From Leeuwenhoekiella blandensis MED217 (lineage in GTDB: Bacteria > Bacteroidota > Bacteroidia > Flavobacteriales > Flavobacteriaceae), in contig NZ_CH672395.1 of assembly GCF_000152985.1 (NCBI RefSeq), positions 4,003,823 to 4,067,822 on the forward strand: a DNA stretch of 64,000 nucleotides. Reading direction: 5' to 3'. The notes under the pieces are model-generated. The model saw only the letters and a program-made list of their open reading frames with translations. It was not told the origin of the DNA and made no database searches. A program made the translations under genes and the position numbers. Within the stretch, counting starts at the first letter, position 1. Each line of letters begins with the position of its first letter. Of this stretch, positions 1-7,743 are shown in pieces.

Positions 1-1335
1 AAAGGCTTCTAACAATTCATCATCCTTATCATAAGGATAAGCTCTCCACGTAAAACCTGTTCCTTCATATTTCCAAACGACTTCTTTGTCTTGCGTTACC
101 TCCCAACAGCCATAATCTCCTTCGGTGATGAGCGTATTACCATTACTCATGCGATAGGCTCCAGAAACTCTTGGCGCAAATAAATCTTCATCAGTAAAAC
201 TCCATACCACCTGAAGTTCGTTGTCGCTTTCCGCTTTTAACTCATAGTTTGCCGGTTGTTGCAATTCATAAACGACAGATTGTGTAACACCTCCTAGTCC
301 GCCGTTAGCATAAACCATCACATTATTAGACTCCGGAACCATATTTACGCCGTGATTATAGAAAAAGGAACGCTCACCTGCAGTGTTGTTATAAGCTCCG
401 GGATTACCAAATCTATAGACTAAATCACCCGCAGTACCCGAAGCTTCTTCTGTGGTTGTATTATGATCTATGACCCATACTTCGCTATAAAAATTGACGC
501 TCATAAAAACAAGGTCGTGCTCTTCATCGTAGGCAATCCCGTTAGCGTGCATAATATCGCCATTAAAGCTATCTGCCTCGCGCAAGGGATCCCGATAATT
601 GAGATCTATCAACTGCGGATGTTCTGCGATTGTTCCAAAATTCGGCTTGTCTTGATTTAGATCTTGTATGGTATGATCCCACGAACTCCATTGCCATACG
701 ATCTCGTTTGTATTAGGATTGATTTCTATAAGCTTTTCGGCATAAATCACATCATCCTGATAGGCATAGCCAAAGCTTTCTTGCGCTTCATCAAGCGGCC
801 TTCCTTCCCAAATTAAGACCAGAATATTACCATTGGGTAAGCGCTCTACATCGTGATGCCCTAATTCAAATGCTGTAGCTACTATATAACTCCATTTTAC
901 TGAATTATCAGGGTTTACCAATTGCACTACACCACCATATCCTCCAAAACTAAAAGAAACGTCATCCGCTATTAAACTAACGAGCAATTCTGAATTTTCA
1001 ATCAACTCAGCGTCGTTACCTATTCCGCGTTCAAGTTCCCACTCATGGCGTATTTCAGCTTTGTCCTTGTTGATCAAATACACCCTGTTAAAACCTACGT
1101 CATTCACGAGTACATAACCGTCGCCAGCCAAACTCTCATTATATAGCTCTACTTCGCCGGCGATCTCGTACTCACTTTGTGGTTCTTCTGGCTCCTCGGG
1201 TTCTTCTGGTTCTTCTGGTTCTTCAGGAAGATTTTCTTCTGGTTTTTCTTTTTCGACCTCTTCAAAATTAGGATTGTCCTCGGAACAGGCCACAGAAAGA
1301 CTTAGCCAACAAAGGCATAGGATAATTTTTCTCAT
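1..1335 (-). CDS. ASST-type (arylsulfotransferase-like) beta-propeller lipoprotein, 3' end cut by window
   Basis: The reading frame is open from the ATG at 1333-1335 to the window edge (445 codons, no stop), so the C-terminus is missing. The N-terminus is a lipoprotein signal ending in Cys17 (SVAC/S), followed by a Glu-rich linker with a run of PEE repeats (about residues 34-50). The body holds repeated blade-like segments with His and Trp clusters (HDVERLPNGNILVLIWEG, IMHANGIAYDEE, GNTLITEGDYGCWEV), the pattern of the arylsulfotransferase/ASST propeller superfamily. Family assignment is by pattern. Many ASST-like proteins in Bacteroidota have no proven sulfotransferase activity, so the substrate is unknown. 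It is probably anchored to an outer or periplasmic membrane face. Confidence 0.7.
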   Translation of the reverse strand, partial: MRKIILCLCWLSLSVACSEDNPNFEEVEKEKPEENLPEEPEEPEEPEEPEEPQSEYEIAGEVELYNESLAGDGYVLVNDVGFNRVYLINKDKAEIRHEWELERGIGNDAELIENSELLVSLIADDVSFSFGGYGGVVQLVNPDNSVKWSYIVATAFELGHHDVERLPNGNILVLIWEGRPLDEAQESFGYAYQDDVIYAEKLIEINPNTNEIVWQWSSWDHTIQDLNQDKPNFGTIAEHPQLIDLNYRDPLREADSFNGDIMHANGIAYDEEHDLVFMSVNFYSEVWVIDHNTTTEEASGTAGDLVYRFGNPGAYNNTAGERSFFYNHGVNMVPESNNVMVYANGGLGGVTQSVVYELQQPANYELKAESDNELQVVWSFTDEDLFAPRVSGAYRMSNGNTLITEGDYGCWEVTQDKEVVWKYEGTGFTWRAYPYDKDDELLEAF

Positions 1336-1439
1336 AACATTTTTTGATTGAAGAATGGCACATTATGCGCCAATTGCCGCTTCTAAAATAGACAAAAAAC
1401 GTTTGAAACTATTGAAAACGAAATACTTATTGAAAAAAG

Positions 1440-2120
1440 CTATTTTTTCCCTTCCCATTCTGCGTAAAATTGCTCGAGAAAATCTAGCATAAACTGGTGA
1501 CGTACCTGAGCAATTTGACGGGCAGTTTCAGTATGCATTTTATCTTTTAACAAGAGTAATTTCTCATAAAAATGATTGATGGTAGGCGCCTCAGACTTTT
1601 TATATTCTTCGGCAGTCATATCGGGTTTTGGAGGAATTGCAGGATTGTATAGTTTTCGGTTTTTAAAGCCACCGTAATTGAAGGTTCTGGCAATACCAAT
1701 AGCGCCTATTGCGTCCAAACGATCTGCGTCCTGTACGATCTTGAGTTCTATACTTGAATAGTCTGATTTAGGATTTCCGCCACGATATGAAACATTAGCG
1801 ACGATTTTCACTACAGCTTCTAGGCGTGAAAAAGCAACATTTTGAGATTGTAAAAATTCACGCGCCATTTTAGGACCTATTTGCTCGTCTCCCTTATAAA
1901 ACTTTGAATCTGCTATATCGTGAAGCAGAGCGCCTAAAGAAACTACTACTACATCTGCTTCCGTCTCGCCTTTAGCGATATTTAAAGCGTTTTTGTACAC
2001 CCTCAAGGTATGAAACCAGTCGTGACCTCCTTCGGCTTCTTCTAGAGTCTTCTTTACATAAGCGCTGGTCTTTTCGATCAGGAGAAGATCAGACTTGTTT
2101 AGCTTTAACGATTCGGTCAT
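1440..2120 (-). CDS. HD-domain metal-dependent phosphohydrolase (YedJ-like)
   Basis: A 226-residue soluble protein with an HD-superfamily metal site: His33 (GGHDWFH), His67-Asp68 (LLHDIAD) and Asp131/Asp133 (QDADRLDAIGAIGIAR). The tail FNYGG...E matches the YedJ-like subgroup of predicted phosphohydrolases. The nucleotide or phosphate substrate is not known. It lies 2 bp downstream of plsC on the same strand, so the two are almost certainly co-transcribed. Nothing in the sequence says whether it takes part in lipid metabolism. Confidence 0.85.
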   Translation of the reverse strand: MTESLKLNKSDLLLIEKTSAYVKKTLEEAEGGHDWFHTLRVYKNALNIAKGETEADVVVVSLGALLHDIADSKFYKGDEQIGPKMAREFLQSQNVAFSRLEAVVKIVANVSYRGGNPKSDYSSIELKIVQDADRLDAIGAIGIARTFNYGGFKNRKLYNPAIPPKPDMTAEEYKKSEAPTINHFYEKLLLLKDKMHTETARQIAQVRHQFMLDFLEQFYAEWEGKK

Positions 2121-2122
2121 TT

Positions 2123-2890
2123 TTAAATCAGTTTTGATTTTCGCGTATGCGCTTTAACACTAGGAAAATCGGCCAATACGATATCCTGTACGCGTTTTAC
2201 AAGTTCTTCAGGATCATTCCCGGCAACCGGGATCGGCTCGTGAACGGTATGCTTTACGTGCACTCCAATATCCTGAGGAAAACCACCCCAACGCATCAGC
2301 TTCCAAGAATTGTTGATGGTAACCGGCACGATAATAGCCGTAGGCATAAATTTAAATAAGGTTATAAGTCCGCCGGTGGCAAATTGCTTAGGAATGCCAT
2401 CTTTACTACGGGTCCCTTCAGGAAAAATCACCACAGAGCGATTGGTCTTATTCAAGGTTTTAGTAAGATCGCGTATCGCCATAATAGATTGCCGCTTATC
2501 CTTGCGATCAATCAATGCCGAACCACCTTTTCTCAAATTATACGAGATACTGGGAATACCTTTACCCAATTCAATTTTACTTATGAATTTGGGATGTAAA
2601 CGTCGTAAATACCAAATTATAGGTGAAATATCCCATTGTCCCTGATGATTGGCAACAATGATAATAGGTTGATCACGCGTAATCGTATGTGGGTTTTCAA
2701 AAGTAAACCGTGTACCCAGCAAGTTCAAGCATTTTAAAATGCTGAAATTTAAATAGTCTACACTTTTTTTATGCGCCTGATATCCAAACCAATTATAGCA
2801 CACCCATTGTACAGGATGAAATATTACGATCGTCAAACCAAAAGCCAGATAAAAAATCACGCTTAAGGGATAGGCAAAAAACTTTCTCAT
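2123..2890 (-). CDS. plsC: 1-acyl-sn-glycerol-3-phosphate acyltransferase
   Basis: Transfers an acyl group to lysophosphatidic acid to give phosphatidic acid, at the inner membrane. The N-terminal hydrophobic segment (about residues 8-30) is followed by acyltransferase motif I, NHQGQWD (His82, Asp87; HX4D), and motif III, FPEGTRS (156-162). The 255-residue length is usual for PlsC. It is the first gene of a two-gene operon with the HD hydrolase. The upstream 150 bp is shared with a divergent small membrane protein and contains a GGGGA-AAA-TCCCC hairpin at about 2981-2993 of unknown role. Confidence 0.9.
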   Translation of the reverse strand: MRKFFAYPLSVIFYLAFGLTIVIFHPVQWVCYNWFGYQAHKKSVDYLNFSILKCLNLLGTRFTFENPHTITRDQPIIIVANHQGQWDISPIIWYLRRLHPKFISKIELGKGIPSISYNLRKGGSALIDRKDKRQSIMAIRDLTKTLNKTNRSVVIFPEGTRSKDGIPKQFATGGLITLFKFMPTAIIVPVTINNSWKLMRWGGFPQDIGVHVKHTVHEPIPVAGNDPEELVKRVQDIVLADFPSVKAHTRKSKLI

Positions 2891-3041
2891 GAACTTATAA
2901 ACTTATTGGCAAAGAAAACACATAGCCGTGAGCCTGCAAATTTAATCAACCGCTCACTTTAAAAAATAAAATGTCATTTGGGGGAAAATCCCCTTATACA
3001 GTATTTGTCTTGCTAATACATTTGATACAAAATAATAGTAC

Positions 3042-3404
3042 TTGAGAAAAATTCACAAAATAAGACTTACAGTGGTGTTGCTATTACTCAATTGTATAGC
3101 CTATGGAGTGAATTATTTTGAATTTAGCCCGAAAATTGAAGCTATTTCTGAAAGTACAACTTTTGAAATATTTTTATTTACAGATAAGGAGACCGGTACT
3201 AAATCTTCGTTGTTACAAGTTGGGGAATTTTTGCAGGATCAAGATGGTTTTTGGCCTTTTGAATCGTTTTATGTCGAAACACCTAAAGGCACCAATCAGC
3301 ATACCGGAAGATTCAGAGGATTTTTTACCGGTTATCTTCTTTCAGAATTTCTATTTTATAACCTAATGATACTAGCTATAGTCGTTTTCATCAAGCTATG
3401 GTGA
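3042..3404 (+). CDS. small membrane protein of unknown function
   Basis: I do not recognise this 120-residue protein. It has one hydrophobic segment near the N-terminus (about 8-25) and one at the C-terminus (about 99-118), with a polar, probably extracytoplasmic domain of some 70 residues between them (FLFTDKETGTK, FLQDQDGFWPFESFYVETPKG). The proposed start is a TTG. It is supported by a Bacteroidota -7 element TACATTTG at 3017-3024, which would place the transcript start about 11 nt upstream, although no -33 TTG is seen at the right distance. It stands alone between the plsC operon and a convergent TVP38 gene. Confidence 0.55.
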   Translation: MRKIHKIRLTVVLLLLNCIAYGVNYFEFSPKIEAISESTTFEIFLFTDKETGTKSSLLQVGEFLQDQDGFWPFESFYVETPKGTNQHTGRFRGFFTGYLLSEFLFYNLMILAIVVFIKLW

Positions 3405-3427
3405 ATTTTTAGCCTTAAGACCAGGAT

Positions 3428-4120
3428 TTATTTTTTGCTTTTCTTTCGCCTTTTAGACCAATAGACATACAGTGCAAAAATAATCACACTCACTATAGAC
3501 CCCCAGAGCAACCCATTTTCTAACCCGTCTGAACTTTCACCCATAATGGCAATAAAAAGCGTGAGCGGTGCGATCCCGGCGAGTGTTGCTCCCAAGAATT
3601 TTAGGTAATTCATTTTCAAAATACCGCCTACAAAGCTTATCGCATCATTAGATAAAAACGGATTGAGACGTGTGATTGCAATTGCCCAAAACCCGTAGTC
3701 GTTTAAAAAATCTTCAAGTTTATCTTCGGTTGAAGAACCTACCAAATTTTTAACTACCCCATCGCCTAATTTTCTACCTAAAAAGTAACCAACGGTTGAG
3801 GCGCAGCTTATCGCTAATGCCACGAGCAAACTTCCCCAAACCGGACCATAAGCCAGAATACAAACGACCATAAGTGCAACCGAAGGAATTACGATCAAAA
3901 ACATTTGTACGATCATTGCCAGGATCAACACCACAGGCCCTGCCCATCCAAAAGAAGCTATCCAATTCTTGATTTCTTGCTCGTCGCCACCAGATAAAAC
4001 CTTCCAGGCTTCATCAAAAAATTGTTGCGCCTCCGGAATAAAAAAATAGGCCAGAACCAATCCTGCTAACAGGAGTACAGATAAGATTTTGGGTAGATGC
4101 TTTAGGATTTTATCGCGCAT
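3428..4120 (-). CDS. TVP38/TMEM64 (DedA-like, SNARE-associated) membrane protein
   Basis: A 230-residue integral membrane protein with about six hydrophobic segments and the VTT/SNARE-assoc core: a re-entrant Gly-rich region (GYFLGRKLGDGV) and FWAIAITRLNPFLSNDAISFVGGILKM. Family members are proposed lipid scramblases or envelope-maintenance proteins. The role here is inferred only from the family. It sits 3 bp downstream of the XRE regulator and is the last gene of a tight three-gene operon (4TM protein, XRE, TVP38). The C-terminus is Lys/Arg-rich (SKRRKKSKK), consistent with a cytoplasmic tail. Confidence 0.85.
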   Translation of the reverse strand: MRDKILKHLPKILSVLLLAGLVLAYFFIPEAQQFFDEAWKVLSGGDEQEIKNWIASFGWAGPVVLILAMIVQMFLIVIPSVALMVVCILAYGPVWGSLLVALAISCASTVGYFLGRKLGDGVVKNLVGSSTEDKLEDFLNDYGFWAIAITRLNPFLSNDAISFVGGILKMNYLKFLGATLAGIAPLTLFIAIMGESSDGLENGLLWGSIVSVIIFALYVYWSKRRKKSKK

Positions 4121-4123
4121 GAA

Positions 4124-4324
4124 TTAAGATTCAGATTCATAAACAAACAGCTCTTCTATACTGCAGTTAAAAACCGCTGCCAACCGAAAAGCTGTAGGTA
4201 AGCTGGGATCAAATTTACCTTTTTCTATGGCATTCACCGTTTGCCGTGACACCTCAATTTGTTGCGCCAAGTCACTTTGTGTCATTTTTAACGCCGCTCG
4301 TAATTCTTTTATATTGTTTTTCAT
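4124..4324 (-). CDS. XRE-family HTH transcriptional regulator (66 aa)
   Basis: The whole protein is a single HTH_3 domain: KMTQSDLAQQIEVSRQTVNAIEKG forms the helix-turn-helix and FDPSLPTAFRLAAVFNCSIEELF the remaining helices. Such short XRE proteins commonly pair with a small multi-TM protein and regulate their own operon. Here the start codon overlaps the stop of the upstream 4TM gene (4-bp ATGA overlap). The operator candidates at 4731-4790, just upstream of the operon, are the likely targets, but this is inference from position. Confidence 0.88.
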   Translation of the reverse strand: MKNNIKELRAALKMTQSDLAQQIEVSRQTVNAIEKGKFDPSLPTAFRLAAVFNCSIEELFVYESES

Positions 4325-4710
4325 GAGTACTTGCGCGCATTAAAGAATACACAAAGGATGTAAGTAATCCCCATAAAAAGCACCAAAAAGCTTATTTCGG
4401 CATCCTGTTTTATCAGGTTTGTAGTGTCTAACTGGGAGTATGCAATACCACCTACCACTGCAAGCCCCAATGTCAATGCCATAGATTCTAACTGTATTTT
4501 GCGCTGCAACTCATCACCGTCATTCACAAACTTACGATTGGCCATCACCATTCCCACGCCTACTGCAAGACTTAAAATTATCGCTAAGCCTGTAATAATT
4601 TGAGATTCCCATAAAAATTGAGAACCAAAGGTGACTAAGGCAGTAGTGGCGACCCAAGCCATAGACCATTTTGCCAACCGGTTTCTTGATGTGATTAATT
4701 TTGAATTCAT
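4321..4710 (-). CDS. four-TM membrane protein paired with XRE regulator
   Basis: About 129 residues from the ATG at 4708-4710 (MNSKLITSRNRLAKW). The longer frame starting at 4749 runs back into the promoter palindrome and is less likely. Four hydrophobic helices are visible: about 12-32, 37-55, 75-93 and 105-125. A polar loop (NRKFVNDGDELQRKIQLES) joins helices 2 and 3. I cannot assign a function. The genetic linkage (overlap with the XRE gene, then TVP38) suggests that the three products act together at the membrane under autogenous control. Confidence 0.65.
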   Translation of the reverse strand: MNSKLITSRNRLAKWSMAWVATTALVTFGSQFLWESQIITGLAIILSLAVGVGMVMANRKFVNDGDELQRKIQLESMALTLGLAVVGGIAYSQLDTTNLIKQDAEISFLVLFMGITYILCVFFNARKYS

Positions 4711-4730
4711 ACTATTTGATTTTTGATTAA

Positions 4731-4790
4731 TGTAAAGTTTACTTGACAAAGATAAGTAATATTTTAAATGTAAAGCAAACTTTACATTTA
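4731..4790. promoter_or_regulatory. paired palindromic operator candidates of the XRE operon
   Basis: Two inverted repeats share the half-site GTAAA. 4765-4775 and 4780-4790 form a perfect inverted repeat with 11-bp arms (arm TAAATGTAAAG, spacer CAAA). 4731-4742 (TGTAAAGTTTAC) is a shorter dyad with 5-bp arms. They sit 20-80 bp upstream of the 4TM/XRE/TVP38 operon start. The palindromy is seen directly. Binding by the XRE protein encoded in the same operon is inferred. Confidence 0.6.
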
Positions 4791-4856
4791 TTTTTTATTT
4801 CAGTAAACTACCTTGAGCCAAATATCTGGGTATTATACGCTTTGGCGGTGCCAGCT

Positions 4857-4910
4857 AACTACTTCAGGGCAAGCCTCGGAGAATTAAACCCTTTGGCGGC
4901 GCCAATAAAA
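4857..4910 (+). repeat. dispersed flavobacterial intergenic repeat, copy A (partial)
   Basis: This copy carries the block GGCAAGCCTCGGAG followed about 8 nt later by CCCTTTGGCGGCGCCAATAAAA. It matches copies at 31658-31734 and 52079-52197. A second GGCGGTGCCA block lies just upstream at 4843-4852. The conserved hairpin core is TTGGC-3 nt-GCCAA. It lies between the XRE operon promoter and glycerate kinase. Confidence 0.75.
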
Positions 4911-4946
4911 ACGCTAAATTTCTACAACTAACCCTATCGCCTTATC

Positions 4947-6074
4947 ATGCCTAGAATTCTAATTGCTCCAGATTCTTTTAAAGAAAGTCTTACCGCAACG
5001 CAAGTTTGTAGGGCTATTGCTGAAGGACTCCAAACGATAAATCCCAAGCTGCAAATAGACCAGTTGCCTTTTTCTGACGGCGGCGAAGGTGCTTTTGAAC
5101 TTTTTGAAGCGTTAAATCTGGGAAGCACGATTGCTTGTGATGCTCAGGATCCTCTGGGTCGCTCTATAAGCGCATCTTATTACGGTTTTGAGGATGGAAA
5201 AACTGCCTGGATCGAATTGTCTCAAGCATCGGGAATCGCGCTTTTAAAAGATGCAGAAAAGAATCCGATGCTCACATCAACCTTTGGCACCGGATTACAG
5301 CTGAAGCATGCCTTAGAAAATGGGTTTAAAAACATCCTATTGGGAATAGGCGGAAGCGCAACTAATGATGTCGCAACAGGCATTTTTACCGCTTTAGGCG
5401 GAAAACTTTTAGACCACGCAGAAAATGCTATTCAGGCCCGCGGGGAGCATTTGGGGACTGTAGCTGGTTTAGATTTTGACCACCTCATACCCGAGCTCGA
5501 ATCGGCACAACTTACGGTCGCCTGTGATGTTTCTAACTTGCTACTTGGAGCAACGGGGGCAGCAACTATTTATGCACCGCAAAAAGGTGCTACTCCGGCG
5601 CAGGTCACAGCCCTAGAAAAAGGCGCCGAACATCTAGCGCAAATCATTCAGCAAAAAACAGGAAGAACGATTACAAGCATTGCCGGTGGTGGCGCTGCAG
5701 GAGGAACAGCCGCCGGAATGTACGGCTTCTTCAACAGCAAACTTGAACCCGGCTTTGAATTACTCAGCAAATTGGCAAACTTAGAAGAACGCGTAAAACA
5801 AGCCGATTTGATCATCACAGGAGAAGGAAAAACCGATAACCAAAGTCAGTACGGTAAAGTGCCCTTCAAACTCGCAGAATTGGCTCGTAAGCACAATAAA
5901 CCGCTTTACCTCTTTGCCGGAAGCGTTCAGGCAGATCAAAATGTTTTAACTGCCGCCGGAATCACTAAAGCCATTGCCATTAAAACAGAAACGATGGCTT
6001 TGGAATACGCAAAGACCAATGCTTTTGAGTTGCTTAAAAATGCGGTTGCACACCATTTAAAAACACAACTATAA
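4947..6074 (+). CDS. glycerate kinase (GarK/GlxK family)
   Basis: Phosphorylates D-glycerate to a phosphoglycerate in the cytoplasm, feeding glycerate into glycolysis. The 375-residue length and the motifs APDSFKESLTA (residues 7-17), LPFSDGGEGAFE, GIGGSATNDVATG, SIAGGGAAGGTAAGMYGF and ITGEGKTDNQSQYGKVPF are diagnostic of glycerate kinase family 1 (PF02595). It starts at the ATG after TTATC. A GntP-type permease gene follows after 2 bp, which supports a glycerate uptake and use operon. Which phosphoglycerate (2- or 3-) is made cannot be read from the sequence. Confidence 0.93.
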   Translation: MPRILIAPDSFKESLTATQVCRAIAEGLQTINPKLQIDQLPFSDGGEGAFELFEALNLGSTIACDAQDPLGRSISASYYGFEDGKTAWIELSQASGIALLKDAEKNPMLTSTFGTGLQLKHALENGFKNILLGIGGSATNDVATGIFTALGGKLLDHAENAIQARGEHLGTVAGLDFDHLIPELESAQLTVACDVSNLLLGATGAATIYAPQKGATPAQVTALEKGAEHLAQIIQQKTGRTITSIAGGGAAGGTAAGMYGFFNSKLEPGFELLSKLANLEERVKQADLIITGEGKTDNQSQYGKVPFKLAELARKHNKPLYLFAGSVQADQNVLTAAGITKAIAIKTETMALEYAKTNAFELLKNAVAHHLKTQL

Positions 6075-6076
6075 CT

Positions 6077-7414
6077 ATGGGCCTCGATCTACTCTATATT
6101 TTACTTGTTGTTATTTGGATCATCGTGGGCACAAGCTACCTGCGCTGGCATCCCTTTTTCGTATTGCTTATTAGCGCCTTAGGCCTGGCCTTTCTTCTTC
6201 AGATCCCATTAGAAGAAATCCCGGAAACGATAAGCACGGGTTTTGGCGCAATGTTTAAAAATATAGGACTGCTGATTCTTTTTGGCGCGTGGATTGGCGT
6301 GGCGCTAGAAACTACCAATGCCACAACTGCCATTGCTAAAGGCATCATTAAAAAACTCACCATTTTACCCTTACCTTTTGTCATAAGTGCTTTGGGCTAT
6401 CTCGTTTCGATCCCGGTTTTTTGTGATGCCGCTTTTGTTATTTTAGCTCCGTTAACCAAAAAACTAGCGCTCAACAATACCGCCAGACGTAACGCCTTAA
6501 CAGTTGCGCTTTCCACCGGATTGTTTTCGGCTCACGTATTGGTGCCACCAACTCCGGGACCTTTGGCAGCTGCGGGCAATCTTCAGCTCGAAAATTTATA
6601 CCTGTTGCTTTTAGCAGGCGGAATTTTTGGTCTTGTACTGATGCTTATCGGTGCCTTTTTCTCGTATTATTTCTTCAGAAAAAGCAATCAGCACGATGCA
6701 TTTGATCGCAACAATTTGGAAACCTATTTTGATCAAAACACCGATCTTCCTTCATTTTCAGCAGCCATTTGGCCTTTGGCACTTCCTATTGTACTAATGG
6801 CAGCAGCTTCAATCATCCCTCTGTTTTTTGAAGGTTCCAATCTATTCATCGATATACTTCTATTTCTGGGAGATCCTGCCATTGCCCTTCTAGCCGGTGT
6901 ATTAGTTGCCTTCAGCATCTGTAAAAAACAACAACGAGATATTTCTGAAATTATTAAAAAAGGAATGGAGCAAGCTGCTCCTATTCTCTTGATTACAGCG
7001 ATGGGTGGCGCTTTGGGAACCGTTATTCAAACCGCAAATCTTACCGAAGGGATCAATTTAGAATCTTTTAGTAATGGATTGGGCTTGGCGATTCCTTTTA
7101 TATTGGCCGCTTTACTCAAATCGGCTCAAGGTTCTTCTACCGTCGCGATCATCACCATAAGCTCTATAATGCTGCCGTTGCTTCCTGCATTAGGTTTTGA
7201 TTCTGAACTGGGCAAAGTATGGGTAATTCTAGCCATCGGAGCAGGATCTCTCACCGTATCGCACGCTAATGATTCGTATTTCTGGATCGTAAGTCAACTG
7301 GGAGAAATGCCGGTAAAAGAAGCCTACCGCAAACACACCTTAGGCACCTTGCTTCAAGGAGTCGTGGGGTTTGTTATTCTGTTTTGTACGTATAGCGTGT
7401 ATTCGGCCTTTTAA
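6077..7414 (+). CDS. GntP-family organic acid:H+ symporter, probable glycerate permease
   Basis: A 445-residue integral membrane protein with 12-14 hydrophobic helices and GntP-family motifs: GFGAMFKNIGLLILFGAWIG, SIPVFCDAAFVILAPL, HVLVPPTPGPLAAAGNL and SAQGSSTVAIITISSI. The family carries gluconate and related sugar acids. Pairing with glycerate kinase makes glycerate the likely substrate (inference). It is translated from the same transcript, 2 bp after the kinase stop. The tRNA-Asn terminator downstream could stop this transcript as well. Confidence 0.88.
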   Translation: MGLDLLYILLVVIWIIVGTSYLRWHPFFVLLISALGLAFLLQIPLEEIPETISTGFGAMFKNIGLLILFGAWIGVALETTNATTAIAKGIIKKLTILPLPFVISALGYLVSIPVFCDAAFVILAPLTKKLALNNTARRNALTVALSTGLFSAHVLVPPTPGPLAAAGNLQLENLYLLLLAGGIFGLVLMLIGAFFSYYFFRKSNQHDAFDRNNLETYFDQNTDLPSFSAAIWPLALPIVLMAAASIIPLFFEGSNLFIDILLFLGDPAIALLAGVLVAFSICKKQQRDISEIIKKGMEQAAPILLITAMGGALGTVIQTANLTEGINLESFSNGLGLAIPFILAALLKSAQGSSTVAIITISSIMLPLLPALGFDSELGKVWVILAIGAGSLTVSHANDSYFWIVSQLGEMPVKEAYRKHTLGTLLQGVVGFVILFCTYSVYSAF

Positions 7415-7451
7415 TGGATAAGATTGTGGTACTAAACAAACCATCTACAAA

Positions 7452-7484
7452 CAAAAAAGCCTCAACTACAAGTAGTTAAGGCTT
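7452..7484 (-). terminator. intrinsic terminator of tRNA-Asn
   Basis: The stem 7457-7469/7472-7484 (AAGCCT.AACTAC with GTAGTT.AGGCTT) has one U-G wobble when read on the minus strand. It is followed there by TTTTTT at 7458-7453. Confidence 0.75.
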
Positions 7485-7491
7485 AATTTTG

Positions 7492-7565
7492 CTCCCCCTC
7501 TTGGGCTCGAACCAAGGACCCTTTGATTAACAGTCAAATGCTCTAACCAACTGAGCTAAGGAGGA
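7492..7565 (-). tRNA. tRNA-Asn (anticodon GTT)
   Basis: The minus strand reads as a 74-nt cloverleaf. The acceptor stem is TCCTCCT/AGGGGGA with discriminator G. The D arm is AGCTCAGTTGGTTAGAGC. The anticodon stem-loop TTTGACTGTTAATCAAA has anticodon GTT, and the T arm is TTGGTTCGAGCCCAA. No CCA is encoded. Confidence 0.96.
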
Positions 7566-7663
7566 ATTTAATCTTTCAATTTTTAAAGTCACACAGGGTA
7601 TCGCAATACTTCTGTTTTTGTTGTGCCTTAAAGAACGCTTCGCTTATTTGCTGAAAGCGGATG

Positions 7664-7693
7664 CAAATATACACAACTATTTAAACCCACAAA
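7664..7693 (-). promoter_or_regulatory. Bacteroidota-type promoter upstream of tRNA-Asn
   Basis: On the minus strand, TTTG (7693-7690) is followed after 18 nt by TATATTTG (7671-7664). This fits the TTG-N17..23-TAnnTTTG consensus of flavobacterial housekeeping promoters. The predicted start lies about 90 nt before the tRNA. Confidence 0.65.
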
Positions 7694-7743
7694 ACTAATT
7701 TTAAAAAATATTTGATAGATTTTTTATCGTCGTATTTTTTGGC

